Shown in pieces: positions 35,844 through 43,975 of a stretch of 64,000 bases of DNA. The stretch covers positions 3,563,501 through 3,627,500 of the forward strand of contig NZ_CP110644.1 of the NCBI RefSeq assembly GCF_026153515.1. The letters run 5' to 3'. A model generated the notes under the pieces. That model was not told the origin of the DNA, searched no databases, and was given only the letters and a program-made list of their open reading frames with translations. The position numbers and the translations under genes were made by a program. This DNA comes from Pseudomonas sp. KU26590 (GTDB lineage Bacteria; Pseudomonadota; Gammaproteobacteria; Pseudomonadales; Pseudomonadaceae). How positions within the stretch are numbered: the stretch's first letter is position 1; every line of letters starts with the position of its first letter.

Positions 35844-37070
35844 GTGGCTATAAAAATTACAACCTTAGTCGCAGTTTTGCTATTTTGCTGCCAATCATAC
35901 GCTGATTGGACAAACCCAGGTGTAGCTTACAAATGTGATCAAATCTCAGGCACATTTAGCTTGGTCGCCACCATGGCTACCAGTACACCAGATGTAGGGA
36001 CTGTCGATGTGCCCGATGGCTACCAACCTATTTCAGACTCTAGCACCTTAAAATGTTCGCTCAATGCTGCTCAGATCGAAGCTCAGATCTCAATACTCGA
36101 GATCAGAGATAAGGGTATGTGCGGTGCGGTAGGCGGTGCAATTGTCGACCGGTTGTCAATTAACGATCACCCGGTTCTTGAGGATATAAGTTTTAACTAC
36201 TACTGCTTTAATCCAGATTCGTACTACAAGATCGAGATCATTGGAAAACAAGATTCACCGCATATAACCGGCTGTCATGCCAGTTGGGACTGGAACGCTG
36301 GTTACACGGAGACATACTGCGACGACACTAGCGTGACGCCTGACTCAGGGCTTGCCTTTGAGCATGGTTGGAATACAGTGATCAGCTTAGACGAAACTCT
36401 GTGCCCTGCGATATTTAACAAATTGCGAAACGAAATTGATTTATCAATAGCTCATAAGATTGATCGCGGGCTGGAGTCGCGTCTTGGCAAATGCACTAGG
36501 GCAGCCGTATTAGAGATGAAAGAGTTTCAGGATATGCAGTGGGAGCAATTGAAGTTGGACGAGCACCAAAATCTCGCGCTAAGCATGTTAATTCAGCATT
36601 CTCTCGGATCAGAGCGGTATGAGACATTATTCAAAAAGGATGCTGATAGCGCTACCCAGAAAGGCAACCTTTACTTTGTCAACGAAGCCAAACAAAAGCT
36701 AGACAAGCTCATTTCAGAGCACAACATTATCTTGATCTCAAAGAATTCGTATAGCGAGTTTCTCGGTCATGACAGAAAAAATAAAGTACCTGAAGATCGG
36801 ATCGTGGCATGGATACCTGGAAACGTAGCTGCTCTCACCAGTTCTGACGAACTTTGTCCGCATCTCGCGCTAAAGGATTATGAGGATGGCATCCTAGCAC
36901 CAGTAAACAACGATCTAACGACAGTTGAAAATCGCCAAGGCAATTTGTACGGATTTCCTAAACTACATGGCGATACGCCCTACCTGATCAATGCTGGTTA
37001 CACCGGAGTAACAGTGCAGAGAAAAGGTGAGAATTCGCCAGTGTACGTCTGTGAAATTGACTATAAGTAA
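35844..37070 (+). CDS. Exported hypothetical protein, about 408 aa
   Basis: The GTG at 35844 is preceded by AAGGACAGTAAC, a good site, and gives a clean signal peptide (MAIKITTLVAVLLFCCQSYA, then DWTNPGV); upstream starts at 35814/35817 are possible. The mature protein has many Cys (YKCDQ, LKCSL, GMCGAVGG, YYCFN, GCHAS, YCDD) and no membrane helix, so a disulfide-bonded periplasmic or secreted protein is likely. A helical middle (HKIDRGLESRLGKC, EFQDMQWEQLKLDEHQN) follows. It is AT-richer than the core genes and not recognised, so probably acquired. Confidence 0.65.
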   Translation: MAIKITTLVAVLLFCCQSYADWTNPGVAYKCDQISGTFSLVATMATSTPDVGTVDVPDGYQPISDSSTLKCSLNAAQIEAQISILEIRDKGMCGAVGGAIVDRLSINDHPVLEDISFNYYCFNPDSYYKIEIIGKQDSPHITGCHASWDWNAGYTETYCDDTSVTPDSGLAFEHGWNTVISLDETLCPAIFNKLRNEIDLSIAHKIDRGLESRLGKCTRAAVLEMKEFQDMQWEQLKLDEHQNLALSMLIQHSLGSERYETLFKKDADSATQKGNLYFVNEAKQKLDKLISEHNIILISKNSYSEFLGHDRKNKVPEDRIVAWIPGNVAALTSSDELCPHLALKDYEDGILAPVNNDLTTVENRQGNLYGFPKLHGDTPYLINAGYTGVTVQRKGENSPVYVCEIDYK

Positions 37071-37185
37071 ATCGGCAAACACCCTATCCTTTTTTAATGC
37101 TATGCGCGTCGATCAATTTTACGATTGGATTGTTACCGTAGCGGAGGTGAAGCAGTTCCAAACTTGGAGTGGCTGTTCTTCAATG

Positions 37186-37278
37186 GCCGCTTCGGATAGA
37201 TTTCTGGCTGCGTGGGGTGGCAGAAATCGGCCGGTAGCGCCCCTCCCTGAGCGGCAGCTTTGGGTCGATAGCAGGTGG
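37186..37278. repeat. Pseudomonas intergenic stem-loop repeat
   Basis: GGCCGCTTCGGATAGATTTC ... GAAATCGGCCGGTAGCG ... GCGGCAGCTTTGGGTCGATA GC. Three repeat-arm motifs occur in about 90 bases, so this may be a compound element. Confidence 0.55.
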
Positions 37279-37409
37279 TGACGAACGCATGCGTTGGGCG
37301 AGCAGGACAGGGGTATCACCTTCAAAACAAGGATATTTTCGAGCGTATCAATGCAGCTGTCCAGACTGTATCGTCAGTTCTCTAGAGCCCACATGGAAGA
37401 GATCCGGAT

Positions 37410-37616
37410 ATGGACAATGAGCGGAGGATTGAAAAATGGAACATTCAGTGGATGATTGTTGCGGGGCGAGCGGTTTGCAGTGACTGCCTGGAAAGCCAAG
37501 CACTGGAGGATTGTGAGAGACCGTTTTCTCATGCCAGCAAATGCGAAGCCAGCAGAGCAAAATCCGAGCGTCCGTGGGTTGAGCTGCACGACATCCTAGA
37601 CTGCTCGCGTGGGTAA
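37410..37616 (+). CDS. Small Cys-rich protein (paralogue B)
   Basis: 68 aa: EKWNIQWMIVAGRAVCSDCL, ESQALEDCERPFSHASKC, RPWVELHDILDCSRG. It is paralogous to 34110-34316 (opposite strand, about 3 kb away) with the four putative zinc-binding Cys and the final LDC conserved. The upstream ATCCGGAT before the ATG is shared as well, so the duplicated unit includes the translation start. Function is unknown. Confidence 0.72.
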   Translation: MDNERRIEKWNIQWMIVAGRAVCSDCLESQALEDCERPFSHASKCEASRAKSERPWVELHDILDCSRG

Positions 37617-37951
37617 GCTGCCGCCCTCATTTTGATAAGGCTGCCCGCTAGATAGGTTGTAAGGCTCAGGATGGAGACTGTTATCTACAAGCGGCAACTG
37701 CCGACCCTAAGTGGCTAACCGCAACCCCATGCACTACATGCAATCCCGTTTTTACCCTGAAGCGACCGCTGCTCAGCTAACCCAGCACGCGAACGCCTAT
37801 GTAATGGGCCGCTCGTTGCAAAGTCCATTTATTATCCTGTCCTGCAGGATTTTATAGAAACGATCGACATTTTTTTCATCGTGAATTCATATTTACGGTA
37901 AATTAGATATGTCAACACAAGCAACAACATGCCGCGGGTGGTCTCAAAAAT
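37617..37951. other. Intergenic region
   Basis: About 335 bases. The last 90 bases are AT-rich (TTTATAGAAACGATCGACAT, then a T-tract) and likely contain the promoter for the membrane protein at 37952. No gene or repeat was recognised in the rest. Confidence 0.45.
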
Positions 37952-38422
37952 ATGATGGTTATGTTCATATTCCTGGGTTTTTTAGCGTTCCTCTCAGGCT
38001 ACGTGGTGTCACTTGAAGCTCGATTTCAACGAGATGGATTGTTTTGTCCTTTCAGTTTGGCTGAGAATCTGAAAGCATCGCCACGGGCTAGAAAAACGCT
38101 CACGTGGTTTGGCGTATGCCTTTGGGCAGTGGCAGCGGTTTATTACGTGTTTGGTACGGTAGATTACTCGCTTTCAGTACACGATCTCCTGAAATGCTTG
38201 GGCGTGGCTGTGATTCTGTATGTTTTCATGAGCATCGGATACGCCCGTGAGATGGAGTGGAAAAAGACCGGTGAAAGTGCAGATTCAATTCCACCCTTTG
38301 GTGTAATGACTCGTCACGAAAAACAGATGGTTTCAATAAAGGCGGGGTTGGCGATTGCGAAGGTTATCGGGGTGCTTATGTCTCTGAGTGCCCTTAAATG
38401 GATCGCGTCGCTCATGCAATAA
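37952..38422 (+). CDS. Small membrane protein, 156 aa
   Basis: Three or four transmembrane segments: MFIFLGFLAFLSGYVVSL at the N-terminus, WFGVCLWAVAAVYYVFGTV, CLGVAVILYVFMSIGYA, and a C-terminal VIGVLMSLSALKWIASL. No motif was recognised. It is monocistronic; an intergenic repeat follows its stop. Confidence 0.65.
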   Translation: MMVMFIFLGFLAFLSGYVVSLEARFQRDGLFCPFSLAENLKASPRARKTLTWFGVCLWAVAAVYYVFGTVDYSLSVHDLLKCLGVAVILYVFMSIGYAREMEWKKTGESADSIPPFGVMTRHEKQMVSIKAGLAIAKVIGVLMSLSALKWIASLMQ

Positions 38423-38426
38423 ATCA

Positions 38427-38503
38427 GGTGACTGCTTCTGGCCGATCGTTCCCTGTCGCCACCGGCAGCTATGGGCAGCTATGGGTCGATAACGGACAGT
38501 CCC
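38427..38503. repeat. Pseudomonas intergenic stem-loop repeat (most complete copy)
   Basis: GTGACTGCTTCTGGCCGATC ... CGGCAGCTATGGGCAGCTAT GGGTCGATAACGGACAGTCC. The outer ends pair (GACTG with CAGTC) and inner arms pair (GGCCGAT with GTCGATA loosely), forming a long stem-loop between a membrane-protein gene and a convergent HAD gene. The family is common in pseudomonad intergenic regions. Confidence 0.65.
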
Positions 38504-38520
38504 TCAGTCCCCAACCGGCC

Positions 38521-39216
38521 CTAACCGTGGCTGCGTCTTGACTCAATGATCAACTGCGCAAATTGAACCAAACCCCGCACAGCTCCCCTGCCCGACCTGT
38601 CCAAATGAAATCCCAGTATGCCCGCTGCCCTGGGCCCATCTTGATCGCACTTCAGCGAATCTCCCACCATCGCGATCTGGTCATGCTCATCGCCGAAAAG
38701 CTGCCCAGGCGTCACCTGCAATGCATTGCAGATGGACTGGTAGATCTCAACGTCCGGTTTCATTGCACCAATCTGATAGCTAAAGGCGTAGCCATCGAGC
38801 TCCGGAAATGCCTGCAGCACCGAAGCCCCGTACGGCTCGCACAGGTTGGAACATATGCCCACCCGCACGCCCTCTGCGCGCAGCAAAGCCACGGCCTCAA
38901 CGCCATCCGCGAATGGGGTGATCGATGCGACCTCGCGATCCAGGTCGTCCTGTAAAGCCTGCAATCGAGTTGGCGAGACATTGATGACCAAATGATCCGC
39001 AGCATCTTGCAGCGTCCATGGGTTACTCATCAGTACTCGCACATCATCCGGGCTGGGCCTACGACCGGCGGCGATCCCCTCCTTGAGCAACTGCCGGAAG
39101 GGATGACGTTTGCTTTGGAGGTTGAGCAGCGTGCCGAAGGCATCGAAAACAACGGCTGAGATCATGAACTCACCTGTACGAGTCGTATAGCTAACCTGTT
39201 GGAAACGTTGGCTCAT
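38521..39216 (-). CDS. HAD-superfamily hydrolase
   Basis: 231 aa (214 aa if started at the ATG at 39165). HAD motifs: I, VVFDAFGTLLN; II, GICSNL; III Lys, GAMKPDVEIYQ; IV, MVGDSLKCDQDGPRAAG. The nucleophile Asp and acid Asp are two residues apart except that the second is Ala-Phe (DAFGT), as in haloacid-dehalogenase and phosphatase relatives. The ATG at 39216 overlaps the stop of the upstream small gene (ATGA), while 39165 has AGGTGA upstream and puts motif I at residue 8; either may be used. It belongs to an operon with the two upstream genes. Confidence 0.82.
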   Translation of the reverse strand: MSQRFQQVSYTTRTGEFMISAVVFDAFGTLLNLQSKRHPFRQLLKEGIAAGRRPSPDDVRVLMSNPWTLQDAADHLVINVSPTRLQALQDDLDREVASITPFADGVEAVALLRAEGVRVGICSNLCEPYGASVLQAFPELDGYAFSYQIGAMKPDVEIYQSICNALQVTPGQLFGDEHDQIAMVGDSLKCDQDGPRAAGILGFHLDRSGRGAVRGLVQFAQLIIESRRSHG

Positions 39217-39359
39217 GGCTCACAAACGACCGTACCATCGCATCCAAATTTGACCAAAAGTTGAAGCCGGTCAGACAAGCACTCAAACTCAGGGAGCGCT
39301 AGGCTCAAAAAAACCTGGGGATACTGATCACGCAGGATTGTTAGTGGATCGTTTTTCAT
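39213..39359 (-). CDS. Small hypothetical protein, 48 aa, overlapping its neighbours
   Basis: MKNDPLTILRDQYPQVFLSL, ALPEFECLSDRLQLLVKFGC, DGTVVCEP. The composition looks protein-like. It starts inside the 3' end of the DUF6957-like gene (30-base overlap, different frame) and its TGA overlaps the ATG of the HAD gene. GGAACACTT lies before the start. Such packing suggests a translationally coupled trio. Confidence 0.45.
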   Translation of the reverse strand: MKNDPLTILRDQYPQVFLSLALPEFECLSDRLQLLVKFGCDGTVVCEP

Positions 39360-39780
39360 AAGTGTTCCAAAGTCCCGAACCACATAGATCAGCCAACGCT
39401 GAGACAGCCGGTTTGCTTGCAAACCTGCGGCTTCCCCGCCCTGCCAGGATGTACAGCATGTCTTGGGTCTCAAAAAAGCAATCTTCGAATGTGAGCTGAA
39501 AACCTGAAAGAACGCCGTGGGTCGCTTCAGCTTTCGTACCTGCTTTGGTGATCATTTCTTGAGCGTAGATGAGCGAGGGCCTTAATCCGCTGGATCGGAT
39601 CAGGTTTTCCTGGTCGTCCGAGAGAATGACGTCGATCAACATCCATCGCCGCACGATGCAGAACTCCTTTTCAGGAAATTCATTGCATGCAAATTGAAGC
39701 AAAGCCTCATCATCGAGATCTGCTCCCGGCAGAGGTTGTGCAGGGCCGAAGAACAAGTCTCCCAGCAGCTGGTTATCCAA
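39328..39780 (-). CDS. DUF6957-like hypothetical protein
   Basis: 150 aa. The core KEFCIVRRWMLIDVILSDDQ, RPSLIYAQEMITKAGTKAEA, SGFQLTFEDCFFETQDMLYI LAGRG corresponds to a Pseudomonas family I know as DUF6957 (name from memory; function unknown). It is soluble and acidic. The C-terminal tail past LAGRGSRRF looks unconserved, so a frameshift near the end is possible. It is first in a three-gene minus-strand unit with the 48-aa gene and the HAD hydrolase. Confidence 0.6.
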   Translation of the reverse strand: MDNQLLGDLFFGPAQPLPGADLDDEALLQFACNEFPEKEFCIVRRWMLIDVILSDDQENLIRSSGLRPSLIYAQEMITKAGTKAEATHGVLSGFQLTFEDCFFETQDMLYILAGRGSRRFASKPAVSALADLCGSGLWNTYEKRSTNNPA

Positions 39781-39896
39781 AAAATCCCCCTGTTTGTTTT
39801 GAATGTGTGAGGTGGGTCGAGTGTGATTTACACGCGTTGTTAATCAGGCAAGACGTCGATTGGTGATGGCCATGACAGCTTCAAGGCTCGCTTCAT

Positions 39897-40256
39897 TCAC
39901 GTGCTCGTCTCGTCTGGAACAGATTTAAGTTGACCGAGCGCCTCCGCCAGGCTCAATCCTCTGCGGCGGGATTCTTCGAGGCTCTTCGAAAGCTTGCTCA
40001 CAAAGGCGTCTATACCCAACGCGTCAACCATGGCCCAATCTGCCGAAGTCGTAGGTTGCGCCGGATGGGTTGGACGCCCGTGGACGAGCTGAGCGGCCTG
40101 CCGGCGAGCTTCGAGGTAGCCTGGCCGGTCGACCACTTCCGAGGGATCTATGGATACCCTGCCGTCACGGACTTTGAGCGTTTTGAGAGACAGTATTGCG
40201 TCCCTTATTTCGCGATCTTCAGCGCTCAACGGTTTCCTCTGCCAGAACCAGATCAT
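39897..40256 (-). CDS. Hypothetical protein, 119 aa
   Basis: MIWFWQRKPLSAEDREIRDA, then KVRDGRVSIDPSEVVDRPGY and LGIDAFVSKLSKSLEESRRR. AGGAG lies six bases before the ATG. It is charged and helical with no signal peptide. It is the last gene of the minus-strand group 41734-39897; not recognised. Confidence 0.6.
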   Translation of the reverse strand: MIWFWQRKPLSAEDREIRDAILSLKTLKVRDGRVSIDPSEVVDRPGYLEARRQAAQLVHGRPTHPAQPTTSADWAMVDALGIDAFVSKLSKSLEESRRRGLSLAEALGQLKSVPDETST

Positions 40257-40282
40257 TGCTACTCCTGAACACTCATCGAGGT

Positions 40283-40615
40283 TTAGTGGTGCACGCCGGT
40301 GAACCGAGGCCCCAGTCCTTCTTGCGCCCAGTCGCAGACGACGTAACGGCTGTTTAGCGTCTCTATAATGACGTGCCCATGGATCACCTGCCGTCCCATC
40401 ACGACAGAGGTTCTAATGCTGTGACCGTTCTTGAACCGCCCTCTGTTGTCACCAAAGACGATGCCAATAAGGGTTACCCCCTCAGCTGCTGCGCAGATGA
40501 GGTAACCGGTAATGGCCACACCAAAATCCGTTGCCATTGCGTCAAGCACCATCGCCGGTATCGATACTGGCTCGATGCTCTCTCGGATCGACTTGCTGTG
40601 CAGCGCTGTCTGCAT
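40283..40615 (-). CDS. Hypothetical protein, tandem paralogue 2
   Basis: 110 aa from the ATG at 40615 (GGTGAACTC upstream). IPAMVLDAMATDFGVAITGY, LICAAAEGVTLIGIVFGDNR, GRFKNGHSIRTSVVM, HGHVIIETLNSRYVVCDW. Its second half aligns with the gene immediately upstream (40630-40992), so the two arose by tandem duplication. No known motif; no membrane segment. Confidence 0.6.
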   Translation of the reverse strand: MQTALHSKSIRESIEPVSIPAMVLDAMATDFGVAITGYLICAAAEGVTLIGIVFGDNRGRFKNGHSIRTSVVMGRQVIHGHVIIETLNSRYVVCDWAQEGLGPRFTGVHH

Positions 40616-40629
40616 GAGTTCACCGTTTG

Positions 40630-40992
40630 TTAATGAATCACATTGAATGGCCCTTGTTCGCCATTTTGGTAAAGCCAATGAGCCACAACGTAGAGTCCGC
40701 CCGTGGACGCCTGTACAACGAGATAACCTTCTCGGTAATAGCGCCTCATTATTGGCGGAGTGTGCGCGGGTAAGCCCTGCGGGAATTCGTTGCGATGGTC
40801 ACAGAAAATCAAGCCCGTCATCCTCGGTGGACGCTCTAGAGCGCAGAGGAAAAATCCTACGATTCCATCGTCAGGAAGCAGCGTCTTCGCTGTCTGGATC
40901 ACATGCGGCAGACGATTGAATGTGAGGTCATCCTTAGTCGCTCCGAACGTCTTGATCATGTACGACGCGCAGATCTTGTTGCTGGAGCTCAC
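40630..40992 (-). CDS. Hypothetical protein, tandem paralogue 1
   Basis: 120 aa from a GTG at 40992 (GAGGG seven bases upstream). DDGIVGFFLCALERPPRMTG, LIFCDHRNEFPQGLPAHTPP, REGYLVVQASTGGLYVVAHW. It shares the pattern G-(I/L)-(V/I)-F-x-D-x-R-x-x-F-x-x-G, then a GxxVxxx-S/T-x-x-YVV strand, with the next gene. It lies 13 bp downstream of the phosphoesterase gene, hence co-transcribed. Confidence 0.6.
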   Translation of the reverse strand: MSSSNKICASYMIKTFGATKDDLTFNRLPHVIQTAKTLLPDDGIVGFFLCALERPPRMTGLIFCDHRNEFPQGLPAHTPPIMRRYYREGYLVVQASTGGLYVVAHWLYQNGEQGPFNVIH

Positions 40993-41005
40993 TTAAATAC
41001 CCTCA

Positions 41006-41734
41006 TCAGATCTCAATCTCGAAGTCCGCGCGAAAGCCAGTCTCTTCACCTGGATACCCGCGCGGGTTTGAGACGATCCGGCACCCCACCAAGGTGGTAT
41101 CGATAGCTTGATGCGTGTGGCCAAAAATCCAGACATCGGCCTGCGTAATGAGCTCCGGCCAGTGATTCGAATAAGCAGCATTCAGGTGACCGTCATGCTT
41201 ATCGCCGGCGACTAGTGGTGTCGGGGCGTGATGGCTGACGACCAAGGTTTTGCCATCAAAAGGCTTCGCAAGTTCTTCGGCTAGCCAAGCGCGTGCAAAT
41301 TGGTTTCGTGTGACCAGGTCATCAGGACGCAGCCGGCGATACGAGGCATCGGCACGAATGACCTTGAAATCATTCATCCACTCTCGCGCCAGACTGGTAG
41401 CAGCGACGACGTCTCCGGTTGACGAAAAATCAGTCCAGGTCGTCGTGCCGAGGAAGCGTGTTTGCTGCCAAACAAAGCTTTCATTTTCTAAGATGTGGAC
41501 GTGAGGAGCTGCCTGGTTTCGCATCTTCGTAAGGGTGTGGTCGATGTGGCCTTTGTAAAACTCATGGTTTCCGCAGACGTAGATAACAGGGCACTGAAAG
41601 GTTTCATTTGCCCACCGCACTCCTCGCCCCTGCACGCCGATGTCGCCGGCAAGGATTACGAGATCAGCATCTATTGGCGACGGCACAAACTCGGAAAATT
41701 CGAGGTGCAGGTCTGAGTAAATCTGGATTTTCAT
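41006..41734 (-). CDS. Metallophosphoesterase
   Basis: 242 aa. All calcineurin-like motifs are visible: SDLHLE (DxH) at residues 7-12, LAGDIG (GDxx), VCGNHEFY (GNHE), VVSHHAPTP (H) and IFGHTHQ (GHxH), giving a two-metal site for phosphomono- or diester hydrolysis. The compact length resembles bacterial UshA-unrelated cytoplasmic phosphodiesterases; the substrate is unknown. It heads a minus-strand operon with two tandem paralogous genes (40992-40283) and perhaps 39897-40256. Confidence 0.88.
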   Translation of the reverse strand: MKIQIYSDLHLEFSEFVPSPIDADLVILAGDIGVQGRGVRWANETFQCPVIYVCGNHEFYKGHIDHTLTKMRNQAAPHVHILENESFVWQQTRFLGTTTWTDFSSTGDVVAATSLAREWMNDFKVIRADASYRRLRPDDLVTRNQFARAWLAEELAKPFDGKTLVVSHHAPTPLVAGDKHDGHLNAAYSNHWPELITQADVWIFGHTHQAIDTTLVGCRIVSNPRGYPGEETGFRADFEIEI

Positions 41735-42026
41735 CGCACGACTTCATCTTGATTTATCGGCATACGGCCGGGTGTTTTTCAAATTCACTGCGGTCAGGGA
41801 TCTCGACCCGTCAGTGGATTCGTTTTAGCTATATATTGATCAGGCACACCGCATCGAAGGACGCTCAATGTCGCTCAGCCAGACCAAGTACCATCCATTC
41901 GCTCGAACGTGCGGGTAAAGATGCCCAAGCTTCACGTGTCTCGGTTGTTGCTTCGTGATGAATATAGACATTTGTGCCGAACAACGCAAACACGGCATAC
42001 CGTCCCGTTTTATGGGGACGCATAAA

Positions 42027-42491
42027 ATGTCGCTTCGCAACGCATTCGCTGCGGCTCTGCAGTACGTGAGGACACATCGAGGTATGTCCCAGCGGGAAAT
42101 CGCAAAGGCAACGGATCAGTCTCATGTGAGCAGACTCGAATCTGCCTCGACATCGGTATCCCTGGATGTGACCGAAGAGCTAGCCCAGGCAATGCGGATC
42201 AGCCCGCTGTCGCTGCTCACGTTGGTCTACGCATCTCGCAGCGGTGAGTCCCCCGAGACCGTTTTGCGGCAGACTCAGAACGAATTGGAGGCATTGGGGT
42301 TGTTGCAGGCCTCTGTGCCGGCCCAGCCGTCTAAACTCGAATCCCCAAGGGCGGTGGAGTCAGCGGAGCTGGCGCGCAAGATTGATAGTCTTCTAGCGCA
42401 GGGTAAATCGAAGGCCGAGGTTGCCCGTGAGCTTGGCGTGGCCAGGTCGACAATCACCAGGCACGTGCAAATCTTGAAAGGGACTGATTGA
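42027..42491 (+). CDS. XRE-family regulator with second HTH
   Basis: 154 aa from the ATG at 42027. The N-terminal Cro/CI-type HTH is FAAALQYVRTHRGMSQREIA KATDQSHVSRLE. The C-terminus carries a second, resolvase-like HTH: GKSKAEVARELGVARSTITR HVQ. Two HTH units suggest a repressor with two DNA contacts or an accessory element protein. A longer frame from 41955 includes a Cys/Met-rich extension without a better ribosome site. It ends 38 bp before the large palindrome and converges with the membrane-protein gene. Confidence 0.8.
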   Translation: MSLRNAFAAALQYVRTHRGMSQREIAKATDQSHVSRLESASTSVSLDVTEELAQAMRISPLSLLTLVYASRSGESPETVLRQTQNELEALGLLQASVPAQPSKLESPRAVESAELARKIDSLLAQGKSKAEVARELGVARSTITRHVQILKGTD

Positions 42492-42528
42492 CCCCAAATA
42501 TCCGCGCGTAGATGCGTTACCAAGGACT

Positions 42529-42558
42529 GGTGAGGCATCACTGCAGTGATGCCTCACC
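42529..42558. terminator. Perfect 30-bp palindrome, likely bidirectional terminator
   Basis: GGTGAGGCATCACTG (42529-42543) followed directly by its exact reverse complement to 42558, centred on CTGCAG. It lies between convergent genes (stops at 42491 and 42568), as a bidirectional terminator would, but there is no T-tract on either side, so a protein-binding site is an alternative. Confidence 0.55.
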
Positions 42559-42567
42559 GTATGCAGC

Positions 42568-42936
42568 TTAACTGGCGAATCCAAGCTGATTAAGCTGCCC
42601 CTTGAGAAAGCTTTCCTTCAAGACGCCTGGGAATGCTACCGAGAGCTTCCAGATCAGCCAGATGAATGCGATCGGCACGATCACCCCCAAATATCCTCCC
42701 ATCAAAAGACCCACAAAACTGAGCGGGATAAATAGCAGAGCCAGCACGAACGCGCTCCAGCGCATTTTCGAAATCCACGTAGAGAACCCATTCTCTTCGT
42801 AGATTTTCTGACCGTCTGCTTTTTTGATCGCAAACAAAATAAACCCAAAGCTGCCCAGCCTGACGAAGTAAAAATCCCCCTCGATACCAGGCTTCATGTA
42901 CGACTCAATAAGCTGGCCTACACCAACTTTTTTCAC
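42568..42936 (-). CDS. Small membrane protein
   Basis: 122 aa with a GTG start at 42936. N-terminal soluble part (GQLIESYMKPGIEGDFYFVR, ADGQKIYEENGF) and two transmembrane segments (SAFVLALLFIPLSFVGLLMG, GYLGVIVPIAFIWLIWKL) before a polar tail. It starts only 12 bp after the TniQ stop, so it may be the last gene of the transposition operon or simply cargo. Not recognised. Confidence 0.6.
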   Translation of the reverse strand: MKKVGVGQLIESYMKPGIEGDFYFVRLGSFGFILFAIKKADGQKIYEENGFSTWISKMRWSAFVLALLFIPLSFVGLLMGGYLGVIVPIAFIWLIWKLSVAFPGVLKESFLKGQLNQLGFAS

Positions 42937-42948
42937 GAGCTTTGTAGT

Positions 42949-43974
42949 TCAGGCGCCATCTAACCCGTCCAGAAAGCTAGACATCATGTCGGATGATGCC
43001 GCCCTCAGCTTGATCAGCTTTTCCCGATAGATCGCCGCCTCTTCTACGGTGAGCGCGAGAACTACTAAGCGTGCTAACTGCTGCCCTGAGGACTGCAGTG
43101 TTCTACGGACGCAGTGGTCATGGCGAGCCAGATAAGCTATTTCTGCCGCGGACACTAGACCGCATAACCATCCAATCAAAAGCAAAGCGCCCATTCGCTG
43201 GTAAGGATGACTGTCATTTAATCCGTACTCGATGCGCGCTGCTAGATCCAGCTTGAGCCTACAAAGAACCTGCTGCGTGCGAGAAAACCCCACCGATGCT
43301 ATCCCGCCAGATGCAAACGCCGTTCGCTTCGCAAGCAGCAGTCCATACAGGGTTTCCACGCCTTCAGTCAGGCCTTCCCCAGGTGTCAAAGATTCAACCC
43401 ACTGTTGGATGCGTATTGTGATTCCAGCGATCCGCCGTTCAAACAGAGAGCTCTCCCCCGTCCGCCCAGCCGCAGAGTCGAGATAGGCGTCCCAGATCCG
43501 TCTATCGGGGGTAAACGTATCTCGCGCTCTCATTAATGGGCGCCGGTGCTCCAAACAATATGCGCTGTGCGTGTAGCACCAGGATTGATGCCAGATAGGA
43601 AACCCGGTTCTGACCATACTGTCTGTTAGACAGCAAGAGCAGTATGAGTGCCGGAAATGGATGTGAAGCAACCCGGATTCACGGGCAGAAAATTGCTTCT
43701 GGAGGACGGACACATCAACTCCATAAGTAGCATGGATAACATCGAGAAGTCTTGACGAACGATCAAACTCGATGTCCTCAAATGCTGGGAATGGCCATGA
43801 GTCCACAGCACCCGGAAACATACGCTTGGGGGAGGCGAGGCCTTGACTAATTGCGCTCCGGAATAAATGTGGGTTTCGGAGCTTGCTTTGGGCAAGTCCC
43901 CTCATCACCCAAGAAAGCAGAGTTTCTCCCAGAATGAAACGGGGCGGCCGCCCGGATGAAAACTCATCGAACAA
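42949..43974 (-). CDS. tniQ: TniQ/TnsD-family transposition targeting protein
   Basis: 341 aa from a TTG at 43974, with GGAAG seven bases upstream; one base separates it from the preceding stop. The N-terminus ETLLSWVMRGLAQSK, then HSYCSCCLTDSMV, HQSWCYTHSAYCLEHRRPL is the TniQ/TnsD pattern: paired Cys and a Cys/His zinc finger followed by helices. TniQ proteins recruit the AAA+ ATPase to the target site in Tn7/Tn5053-type transposition. It is the last of the four-gene transposition unit. An alternative frame start at 44088 overlaps the ATPase gene and lacks a site. Confidence 0.85.
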   Translation of the reverse strand: MFDEFSSGRPPRFILGETLLSWVMRGLAQSKLRNPHLFRSAISQGLASPKRMFPGAVDSWPFPAFEDIEFDRSSRLLDVIHATYGVDVSVLQKQFSARESGLLHIHFRHSYCSCCLTDSMVRTGFPIWHQSWCYTHSAYCLEHRRPLMRARDTFTPDRRIWDAYLDSAAGRTGESSLFERRIAGITIRIQQWVESLTPGEGLTEGVETLYGLLLAKRTAFASGGIASVGFSRTQQVLCRLKLDLAARIEYGLNDSHPYQRMGALLLIGWLCGLVSAAEIAYLARHDHCVRRTLQSSGQQLARLVVLALTVEEAAIYREKLIKLRAASSDMMSSFLDGLDGA

Positions 43975-43975
43975 T

